DNA of 9,931 nucleotides from contig WFWI01000039.1 in assembly GCA_015491205.1 (NCBI GenBank), forward strand, positions 1 to 9,931, written 5' to 3'. The translations under genes and the position numbers were made by a program. Below the pieces are notes generated by a model that was given only the letters and a program-made list of their open reading frames with translations, was not told where the DNA came from and made no database searches. Positions 1 to 5,403 of this stretch are shown in pieces (the stretch's first letter is position 1; each line of letters opens with the position of its first letter). This DNA comes from Candidatus Microgenomates bacterium (GTDB taxonomy: Bacteria; Patescibacteriota; Microgenomatia; UBA1406; GWC2-37-13).

Positions 1-596
1 GTTGGGAAAAGATAGCCTGCGCCAATGCCAATTCCCATTGCCAAAACTCTTTCTCTGGCTCTTCCTGTGGCATCCTGATAAACAGCAAAGCTTGCATTTA
101 TTCCTCTTCCCTTTAAAAAGTGCTCTCTCACTGACCTTCCTGCTCCTTTTGGAGCAACAAGGATAACATCAATATCCTCTGGAGGCACAATGCCTGTGTG
201 CTCCTTGTAAACTATTCCAAAGCCGTGGGAAAAGTAAAGGGCTTTACCTTTTGTTAAATGTTTTTTTATTTTTGGCCAAACAGCAATCTGGCCTGCATCT
301 GACAAAAGGAAGGCGATAATTGTTCCTCTTTTTGCTGCTTCTTCAAGCTCAAAAAGTGTTTCTCCCTCTTTCCATCCATCCTTTAAGGCTCTTTCCCAAG
401 AGGCAGAGCCTTTTCTTTGGCCAACTATTACATTGAACCCATTATCCCTTAGATTTAGGGCCTGGGCTGGGCCTTGAACACCATAGCCGAGAACAGCTAT
501 GGTCTCATCTTTTAAAACCTCGCGAGCCTTCTCCAAAGGAAACTCCTCGCGAGTTACAACCTCCTCTATGACTCCTCCAAAATTTAGTTTTGCCAT
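1..596 (-). CDS. ilvC: Ketol-acid reductoisomerase, N-terminal part (cut by window edge)
   Basis: Encodes the second enzyme of valine/isoleucine synthesis, which isomerises and reduces acetolactate or acetohydroxybutyrate with NADPH and Mg2+. The reading frame begins with ATG at 596 and stays open to the left edge, giving about 199 residues: the NAD(P)-binding domain. Visible are the Rossmann loop GYGVQGPAQ (37-45), the cofactor loop GQRKGSASW (59-67) with the Arg and Ser residues usual for NADPH binding, SHGF (123-126) and VAPKGAGR (147-154). The C-terminal knotted domain with the metal ligands lies outside the window. Wording such as ALNLRDNG, the DGW segment, LTKGKALYFSHGF and GRGIN resembles the fungal Ilv5 subtype more than the common Bacillus-like type; this is a comparison from memory. 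It lies 140 nt downstream of the ilvN-aminotransferase fusion, separated by a hairpin-forming repeat, so it may be read from the operon, from its own weak promoter, or both. No Shine-Dalgarno sequence is seen. Confidence 0.95.
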   Translation of the reverse strand, partial: MAKLNFGGVIEEVVTREEFPLEKAREVLKDETIAVLGYGVQGPAQALNLRDNGFNVIVGQRKGSASWERALKDGWKEGETLFELEEAAKRGTIIAFLLSDAGQIAVWPKIKKHLTKGKALYFSHGFGIVYKEHTGIVPPEDIDVILVAPKGAGRSVREHFLKGRGINASFAVYQDATGRARERVLAMGIGIGAGYLFP

Positions 597-612
597 AATA
601 GTGAAAAGGAAA

Positions 613-642
613 CTTATAATGTTTAAAAATGTCAAATGCCAA
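613..642 (-). promoter_or_regulatory. Possible weak promoter for ilvC
   Basis: On the minus strand TTGGCA (642-637) and TATAAG (618-613) are 18 nt apart and lie just upstream of the ilvC ATG. The -35 half is part of the TCAAATG-type repeat, where such hexamers occur by chance, so the call is weak. A perfect TTGACA also lies closer, but its spacing to TATAAG is only 11 nt. Confidence 0.25.
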
Positions 643-755
643 AATCCAAATGCCAAATCAATGTCAAATGACAAATGTCAAATTTTAAAAAGTTTTGTCA
701 TTTGACATTTGAGTTTTGGATTTGATTTGGCATTTGTCATTTGTAATTTGACATT
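628..755. repeat. Long imperfect inverted repeat of TCAAATG-like units
   Basis: This stretch consists of variants of a 7-nt unit (GTCAAAT, GCCAAAT, GACAAAT, TCCAAAA). The left half (about 628-690) and right half (about 697-755) are imperfect reverse complements around an AAAAAG centre, so the RNA could fold into a hairpin with arms of roughly 55-60 nt. The right end runs into the coding sequence of the ilvN-aminotransferase gene: its last codons (MSNYK) and its TGA stop lie inside the repeat. It has no open reading frame worth calling. It could attenuate or process the transcript between this gene and ilvC, or be a mobile-type repeat. The function is unknown. Confidence 0.8.
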
Positions 756-2425
756 CTTCGGTTATTTTCCACATATTCCACCAATCTCCTCAACCCTTCC
801 CTCAGCTCTTCCTCTGACTTGCAATATGATATTCTAACATGTCCTCCTCCGCCTTTTCCAAAGGCTGAGCCTGGAACTACTGCAACTTTTGCCCTTTCCA
901 AGACTCTGAAAGCAAACTCATAATCATCCTCCACATCCTTTATTTTTGGAAAAGCATAATAAGCTCCCTCCATTTTTGGCAAAACTATCTTGTCAGTTTT
1001 TGAAAGCTCTTCTACTACAATCTTTCTTCGCCTCTCATACTCCTTTGCAAACTTTTTTGGCACCTCAGGCCCTGATTTTATAGCAGAAAGCGCTGCGTAC
1101 TGGGAAACAACAGCTGGGCAGTTGACAAGCGCATCGTGCACTTTGAAGACTTCTTTCAACACCCTTTCATCTGCAACAATATACCCTATTCTCCAACCTG
1201 TCATTGCATAAGCTTTCGAAACGCCAAAGATTGAGATTGTTCTGTCTGCTACTTCCTCAAAACTTGCAATGCTTATGTGCTCTTTCCCTCCAAAAACAAA
1301 GTACTCGTAAATCTCATCTGTGATTATAAAAAGATTGTGTCGCAAAGCTATATCTGCAATGCCTTTGAGCTCTTCCCTGCTGAACACTTTTCCTGTTGGA
1401 TTTGAAGGGTTGCAGATAAGAATGCCTTTTGTTTTGTGGTTGACAGCTGACTCAAGCTTTTCCAAGTTCAAAACCCACTCGCCTTCCTTCTCCTCCATGC
1501 TGACAAAAACTGGCCTTCCGCCATAACGGGCAAGGGAGATTTGGGTTATATGGGAGGCATAATCTGGGGTTATTACAATAACCTCATCCTTTGGGTTAAA
1601 AACTCCCATAAAGGTTGCAATCAAAGCCTCTGTTGCGCCATGGGTTACCATCACGTTTTTATAATCAGCCTTTATCTTGTTATCCCTTCGTACTTTCTCC
1701 GCAATAGCCTTTCTTAACTCATCAATTCCATAGCCTGAAGTATACTTGTCCGTCAAGCTCTTCTCCATAGCCTTTTTTGCAGAGTCTTTTATAAAGTTTG
1801 GTGTTAGAAAATCAGGCGTGCCTTGAGCTAAAGATATGCTTCCCTTTATATTCCGCCCAGCGTGCTCCAAAGCCTTAATGGCTGAAAGCTCAAGCTTGGC
1901 AACATAAGAAGGTGAAGGAAGGATTTTTTCGAATTTGCCTTTGAGCTTCTCCTCGGATTTTAAAACCGCTATTCTTCCTGTTCTTACCACCTCTTTTATT
2001 CCATAGGGCTTTAAAAGGTTCAGCATTGAATCTATCTCTTCCTCCCTTCCCACCTTTTGCACTAAAATTGAGTCTTTATCAACAAAAACAACCTTACCAT
2101 TGTAAAGCTCAACCAAGTCCTCAATCTCCCTGCGCTTTAGCGGGTTGGTGGCTGAGATTTTCAAAAAGGCAAGCTCGCTATACACAAGCTCCTTATCCTC
2201 TGCTTCAAAAACCTTAACAACTTCAATTATCCTGTAAAGCTGTTTTGAAATTTTTTCAACAGTTTCTTTGTCTGTATTGACAGTAATAGTAAACCTTGAA
2301 ATGCCTTTTCTTTCTGTTTTTGAGACTGTTAAAGACTCGATGTTAATTTTTCGCTTCAAAAATATGTCTGCTATTTTGTACAAAACTCCCGGCTTGTCCT
2401 CGGCAAATATTCCTATTGTTATCAT
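737..2425 (-). CDS. Fusion: acetolactate synthase regulatory subunit (IlvN) + class I aminotransferase
   Basis: This 562-residue protein joins two complete modules. Residues 1-75 are an ACT domain (EDKPGVL at 9-15, INIESLTV at 27-34). Residues about 82-157 match the C-terminal domain of the acetolactate synthase small subunit, ending in YGIKEVVRTGR (141-151). G13 and N28 match positions linked to valine binding in E. coli IlvH. After a short linker, residues about 171-552 are a fold-type I PLP aminotransferase: GTPDF (202-206), YTSGYG (228-233), CNPSNPTG (338-345), D370 in TDEIY, the PLP lysine K404 in GVSKAYAMTGWRIGY, and R531 in HVRISY as the likely carboxylate anchor. The ATG overlaps the ilvB stop as ATGA, with a GAGGG 9 nt upstream. 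No in-frame start lies near the junction (next Met is M220), so one polypeptide is expected. The IlvN half should regulate IlvB. The aminotransferase substrate cannot be read from sequence; aspartate, alanine or valine/pyruvate transfer are all possible. Confidence 0.93.
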   Translation of the reverse strand: MITIGIFAEDKPGVLYKIADIFLKRKINIESLTVSKTERKGISRFTITVNTDKETVEKISKQLYRIIEVVKVFEAEDKELVYSELAFLKISATNPLKRREIEDLVELYNGKVVFVDKDSILVQKVGREEEIDSMLNLLKPYGIKEVVRTGRIAVLKSEEKLKGKFEKILPSPSYVAKLELSAIKALEHAGRNIKGSISLAQGTPDFLTPNFIKDSAKKAMEKSLTDKYTSGYGIDELRKAIAEKVRRDNKIKADYKNVMVTHGATEALIATFMGVFNPKDEVIVITPDYASHITQISLARYGGRPVFVSMEEKEGEWVLNLEKLESAVNHKTKGILICNPSNPTGKVFSREELKGIADIALRHNLFIITDEIYEYFVFGGKEHISIASFEEVADRTISIFGVSKAYAMTGWRIGYIVADERVLKEVFKVHDALVNCPAVVSQYAALSAIKSGPEVPKKFAKEYERRRKIVVEELSKTDKIVLPKMEGAYYAFPKIKDVEDDYEFAFRVLERAKVAVVPGSAFGKGGGGHVRISYCKSEEELREGLRRLVEYVENNRRMSNYK

Positions 2426-4191
2426 GATTTTAGACCCTCAGGACTTAATAACACCTTGTCCAAAGGCCAGCCTGATGGAACCATTGGGAAAACATTATCC
2501 TCCTTCTCAACCACTACTTCCAAAAGATACGGCTCGTTGGTCTTCACCATCTCCTCCAAGGCTTTATCAAGATCTTTTCTTTCCTTTACCCTTTTGGCCT
2601 TTATCCCATAAGAATCAGCAAGTTTTACAAAGTCTGGGTTTAAAAGATAGGTGAAAGAGTAGCGCCTTTCAAAAAACAGCTCCTGCCACTGCCTTACCAT
2701 TCCCAAAAAGTTGTTGTTTAGAACAACTATTTTTACAGGAAGCCTTTCTTGCGCTATTGTGCCAAGCTCTTGAATTGTCATCTGTGCTCCTCCATCGCCT
2801 ACAATTGCAATTGCCTCCTCCTTTGGACGGGCAACTTTTGCTCCAATGGCAGCTGGTATGCCAAAGCCCATTGTTCCCATACCGCCTGAGCTTATAAAGG
2901 AGTTGAACCTTTTAAACTGGTAGTAGCGCGCTGCAATCATCTGGTGTTGGCCGACATCTGCAACAATTGTTGCTTTTCCTTCTGTTAGCTCTGAAATTCT
3001 CCTTACCACCTCTGCCATTTTTATTGAGTCTTGGGCAGGGCTAATCTGGGATTTTATCACCTTTTCCTCCTCTATCTTCCAGTACTTTCTCATCTTTTCA
3101 AACCACTCTTTTCTTTCTCTCCTCTTAATATGTTTTAAAAGAGCCTGAAGCGCATGTCTGACATCAGCAACTATTGGCACTTCTGCCTTTACGTTTTTGT
3201 TAAGCTCTGCTGGGTCAATGTCAATGTGAATCACTTTTGCATTTGGCGCATATTTTTCAAGTTTTCCTGTCACCCTATCGTCAAACCTCATCCCCAAAGC
3301 TATCAAAAGGTCAGCCTCTTGCGTCATCATATTTGGCGCGTAGTTTCCATGCATACCTAGAAAACCAGCATAACAAGGGTGATCCACTGGTACAGCAGAT
3401 AGGCCGTGGAGCGTGCACGCTCCTGGGATATTGGCCTTTTCCAAAAATTCCAAAATCTCTTTTTGCGCGCCAGAGATAATAACTCCGTGTCCTATTAAAG
3501 CTAAAGGCCTTTCTGAGTTGTTTATAAGCTCCCCTGCCAGCTTTATCTGCCTTTTGTTTGGCTCATAAATTGGTTGGTAGCTGGGAGAGTCTTTTTTTGG
3601 GTCAAAGTGTTGAAGCTTATCCTCCTCTACCTCCTCAAACTGAGCGTTTTTTGTAATGTCAATAACAACAGGGCCTGGCCTGCCAGAGACAGCAATATAA
3701 AAAGCTTTTTCCAAAACAAAAGGTATTTCCTCAGCTGAGGTTATCTGAAAATTCCACTTTGTGATTGGAGCTGTTACTCCAATAACATCTGTTTCCTGAA
3801 AAGCATCGGTTCCTACAACTTGAGCAGGTACCTGGCCTGTCAAACAAACCATAGGCACAGAGTCCATCATGGCATCTGCTACTGCTGTCACCAAGTTTGT
3901 TGCTCCAGGGCCTGATGTAACCATACAAACCCCAGGTTTTCCTGAAACTCTTGCATAGCCTTCTGCTGCATGACCTGCTCCTTGCTCATGGCGCACAAGG
4001 ATATGGTTTATTTTGTCAGTATAATCAAGAAGACTATCATAAACAGGCATTATAGCGCCTCCTGGATAGCCAAAAACAGTATCAACCCCAAGCCTTATCA
4101 AAGTCCTTACTACCAAGTCAGCGCCTGTTATAGGTTTTGTTCTTACCTCCAACTTTTTCGCTTTTCGTTTTTCACTTTTTGCCTTATTCAT
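2422..4191 (-). CDS. ilvB: Acetolactate synthase, catalytic (large) subunit
   Basis: ThDP-dependent enzyme condensing two pyruvates to acetolactate, or pyruvate with 2-ketobutyrate, the committed step to Val/Leu/Ile. With the chosen start it has 589 residues, normal for the family. Visible (numbered from that start) are GYPGGA (41-46), the catalytic glutamate in RHEQGAGHAAEGYAR (E69), TSGPGATN (92-99), FQETD (131-135), the FAD-region DDRVTGK (304-310), the ThDP/Mg motif beginning GDGG (465-468) and ending in NNN (492-494), and the C-terminal PMVPSGW. ATG at 4191 is preferred because it makes an ATGA overlap with the ilvE stop; an upstream in-frame TTG at 4212 would add seven residues but overlap ilvE more deeply. 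The first 17 or so residues (MNKAKSEKRKAKKLEVR) are a lysine-rich extension before the usual ITGAD beginning, encoded by a short purine-rich repeat. It overlaps the downstream ilvN fusion by four bases, so catalytic and regulatory subunits are probably made together. Confidence 0.96.
   Translation of the reverse strand: MNKAKSEKRKAKKLEVRTKPITGADLVVRTLIRLGVDTVFGYPGGAIMPVYDSLLDYTDKINHILVRHEQGAGHAAEGYARVSGKPGVCMVTSGPGATNLVTAVADAMMDSVPMVCLTGQVPAQVVGTDAFQETDVIGVTAPITKWNFQITSAEEIPFVLEKAFYIAVSGRPGPVVIDITKNAQFEEVEEDKLQHFDPKKDSPSYQPIYEPNKRQIKLAGELINNSERPLALIGHGVIISGAQKEILEFLEKANIPGACTLHGLSAVPVDHPCYAGFLGMHGNYAPNMMTQEADLLIALGMRFDDRVTGKLEKYAPNAKVIHIDIDPAELNKNVKAEVPIVADVRHALQALLKHIKRRERKEWFEKMRKYWKIEEEKVIKSQISPAQDSIKMAEVVRRISELTEGKATIVADVGQHQMIAARYYQFKRFNSFISSGGMGTMGFGIPAAIGAKVARPKEEAIAIVGDGGAQMTIQELGTIAQERLPVKIVVLNNNFLGMVRQWQELFFERRYSFTYLLNPDFVKLADSYGIKAKRVKERKDLDKALEEMVKTNEPYLLEVVVEKEDNVFPMVPSGWPLDKVLLSPEGLKS
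4151..4186. repeat. Short degenerate repeat (CGAAAAG-like units) inside the start of ilvB
   Basis: On the minus strand the stretch reads as near-repeats of GTGAAAAA, CGAAAAG, CGAAAAA and AGTTGG, with a period of about seven bases. It encodes the Lys/Arg/Glu-rich N-terminal extension of IlvB. Its build (AAA core with changing flanks) parallels the other repeats in this window, suggesting that a repeat was inserted at the ilvE/ilvB junction and absorbed into the reading frame. It is short, so chance low complexity is possible. Confidence 0.5.
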
Positions 4192-5120
4192 ATTTTCACA
4201 ATCGTGCACCAACTTTTATATTTTTCTACCTCTCCCTTAACAACTTTAAAGTAAAGATCCTGAAGTTTTGCTGTTATTTTTCCCCTTTTGCCATTCCCAA
4301 CCTTTCTTCCATCCACTTCTGAAATCCAAGCAATCTGCACTCCTGTACCGCAAAAGAACATCTCATCAGCAACATAAAGCTCTGACCTGTCAATTCTTCT
4401 AACTTGAGTCTTAATTCCAACGTCTTGGGCAAGTTTTAAAACTGTCCTTCGGGTTATGCCCTCCAAAATATCGTCTGATTCTGGAGAGGTAATAAGGGTC
4501 TCGTCCCGCACGATAAAAAGATTTTCCGCAGAGCCTTCTGCCACATGGCCATCTTCGGTTAAAAATATAGCCTCATCAAAGCCCAAATCATCCGCCTCTT
4601 TTCTGGCAAGCGCTGAGTTTATATAAGCGCCTGAAATTTTTGCACGAGAAGGAATAGAGTTGTCAGTTATTCTTCTGAAGGAAGAAATTTTTACCCTGAG
4701 GCCCTTTGTTGTTGGCAGATAATCGCCCAAAGGAATCATATAAAGGGCAAAGCTGAAGTTTTTATCCCTGTTTAGATTGGGCGAAAGGTTAAGGGAGCCT
4801 GCATAAGCAAAGGGCCTGAAATAAACATCAGTTTTAGGCTTGTTTTTCTTTACAAGCTCAACTGTTATTTCCTCAAGCTTTTTTTGAGAGTATTTTATTG
4901 AAACTCCTAAAATTTTCAAAGATGAAAGAAAACGCTTGTAATGATCGGAAATTCTGAAAATTGAAAGATATTTTTGCTTTGCATTGTAATAACCCCTTAT
5001 TCCTCCAAAAACCGCAGTGCCATACTGCAGGGCATTTGTAGCAATTGAAACTTTTGCTATTTCAAACTTTACAAACTTATTCTCAAAAAAAGCATATGGA
5101 AAAAATTTTTGCCCTGCCAT
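4188..5120 (-). CDS. ilvE: Branched-chain amino acid aminotransferase
   Basis: Fold-type IV PLP enzyme that reversibly transaminates the 2-keto acids of Val, Ile and Leu with glutamate; cytoplasmic, last step of the pathway. At 310 residues it has the standard length. Visible are the early ALQYGTAVFGGIRGY (30-44), the substrate-side FRPFAY (101-106), the PLP lysine K161 in RAKISGAYINSALA, FDEAIFL (181-187), EGSAENLF (195-202), GITRRTV (221-227) and CGTG (257-260) at the phosphate-binding end. The ATG at 5120 gives the usual start for the family; no Shine-Dalgarno sequence precedes it, and an AGTTCAA-type repeat fills the space back to the attenuator. The TGA overlaps the ilvB ATG by four bases. 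It is the first structural gene after the leader/attenuator, so its transcription should depend on read-through there. Confidence 0.95.
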   Translation of the reverse strand: MAGQKFFPYAFFENKFVKFEIAKVSIATNALQYGTAVFGGIRGYYNAKQKYLSIFRISDHYKRFLSSLKILGVSIKYSQKKLEEITVELVKKNKPKTDVYFRPFAYAGSLNLSPNLNRDKNFSFALYMIPLGDYLPTTKGLRVKISSFRRITDNSIPSRAKISGAYINSALARKEADDLGFDEAIFLTEDGHVAEGSAENLFIVRDETLITSPESDDILEGITRRTVLKLAQDVGIKTQVRRIDRSELYVADEMFFCGTGVQIAWISEVDGRKVGNGKRGKITAKLQDLYFKVVKGEVEKYKSWCTIVKI

Positions 5121-5131
5121 TGAAGTTTTGC

Positions 5132-5180
5132 AATTCCAACTTTTAACTTTTTACAACTTTGAACTTTTAACTTTGAACTA
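5132..5180. repeat. AGTTCAA-like degenerate tandem repeat between attenuator and ilvE
   Basis: On the minus strand this reads as successive units AGTTCAA, AGTTAAA, AGTTCAA, AGTTGTAAAA, AGTTAAA, AGTTGG, mostly with a 7-nt period. It begins at the end of the terminator U-tract and stops about a dozen bases before the ilvE ATG. There is no reading frame of interest. Its role is unknown; it occupies the place where an ilvE ribosome binding site would be expected and contains none. Confidence 0.75.
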
Positions 5181-5211
5181 AAAAAATTCCCCCGCCTAAA
5201 ACGGCGGGGGG
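5180..5211 (-). terminator. Intrinsic terminator of the ilv attenuator (segments 3:4)
   Basis: On the minus strand CCCCCGCC (5210-5203) and GGCGGGGG (5196-5189) form a GC-rich 8-bp stem with loop GUUUUA, followed by AA and an unbroken run of seven U. This is a strong Rho-independent terminator placed between the leader peptide and ilvE. It does not end an upstream structural gene: bpsA stops some 190 nt earlier and a promoter and leader ORF lie between. That placement and the competing upstream pairing mark it as an attenuator. Confidence 0.92.
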
Positions 5212-5289
5212 AGAAAAATTTAGCCCTTATCGCTCTCCTCCCCGCCTTAGGGGGCAATAATAAGGAGGACAACGATAAGGGCTAAATTT
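5203..5289 (-). promoter_or_regulatory. Transcription attenuator: leader hairpin (1:2) and antiterminator (2:3)
   Basis: Segment 1, inside the leader codons, contains AAATTTAGCCCTTATCG (5289-5273), a perfect 17-nt complement of 5232-5216; TCCTCC (5269-5264) also pairs with GGAGGA (5241-5236). Segment 2, GGCGGGGAGGAG (5246-5235), begins directly after the leader stop codon and can pair with segment 3, CTCCCCCCGCC (5213-5203), over 11 bp with one bulged A. This excludes the terminator, whose 5' arm is the same segment 3. A ribosome stalled on the Leu/Ile/Val codons would cover segment 1 and free segment 2 for the antiterminator. A ribosome reaching the stop codon would cover segment 2 and let the terminator form. 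The logic matches classical E. coli ilv/trp attenuation; no binding motif for a protein or metabolite is needed. Confidence 0.88.
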
Positions 5290-5300
5290 AGGGCTTTCAT
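5247..5300 (-). CDS. ilvL: ilv operon leader peptide
   Basis: Eighteen codons encode MKALNLALIVVLLIIAP and a TAA stop. Ten of 17 residues are Leu, Ile or Val, including eight in a row (residues 8-15, codons CTT ATC GTT GTC CTC CTT ATT ATT), so all three end products could be sensed. The peptide is expected to act through its translation, not as a product: ribosome stalling decides the fold of the attenuator. Its stop codon abuts segment 2 of the attenuator. The start lies only 13 nt after the -10 element, and no Shine-Dalgarno sequence precedes it, so the mRNA would have a 5' UTR of about 6-9 nt. The hydrophobic composition also resembles a membrane segment, but the length, context and pairing strongly favour a leader peptide. 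The symbol is used by analogy. Confidence 0.9.
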   Translation of the reverse strand: MKALNLALIVVLLIIAP

Positions 5301-5313
5301 ATTTAGGTTTAAG

Positions 5314-5342
5314 AATATATCACACCTCAAAAAATTTTTCAA
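5314..5342 (-). promoter_or_regulatory. Sigma70-type promoter of the ilv operon
   Basis: Minus-strand TTGAAA (5342-5337) and TATATT (5319-5314) are separated by exactly 17 nt, close to consensus. Transcription would start around 5309-5306, a few bases before the leader-peptide ATG at 5300. It lies between the bpsA stop and the leader, so the operon can be transcribed independently of bpsA. Confidence 0.75.
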
Positions 5343-5403
5343 CCCCAATAAAAATCTCCCCTCTGTAATCTTACAAAATACAACCTTAAAACGCTTTAGT
5401 GTC

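Noticed and set aside
613..635. TTGACA followed by TATAAG before ilvC as a strong promoter
   Set aside because: The spacing is only 11 nt and TTGACA is simply one of the repeat units (ATTTGACATTT) that occur several times here.
628..755. CRISPR array suggested by repeated TCAAATG units
   Set aside because: Units are about 7 nt, degenerate and contiguous, with no spacers of constant length and no cas genes nearby.
2026..2654. Plus-strand frames within ilvB and ilvN-aminotransferase
   Set aside because: They are antisense shadows of well-conserved genes and their translations show no family motifs.
4192..4212. Alternative TTG start of ilvB at 4212, seven codons upstream
   Set aside because: It would need a rare start codon and a deeper overlap with ilvE, while ATG at 4191 gives the same ATGA coupling seen at ilvB/ilvN.
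5233..5246. GGGGAGGAGAG as a Shine-Dalgarno sequence for a second small ORF
   Set aside because: No start codon follows at a suitable distance; the sequence is explained as antiterminator segment 2.
5069..5272. A 67-codon minus-strand frame running through the attenuator into ilvE
   Set aside because: It begins inside the leader peptide gene, crosses the terminator hairpin and its Lys/Arg-rich product comes from the repeat; the leader ORF and hairpins explain the sequence better.
5343..5403. Terminator for bpsA
   Set aside because: Only very short stems (such as TGTA/TACA) are present and no stem is followed by a T-run in the right place.
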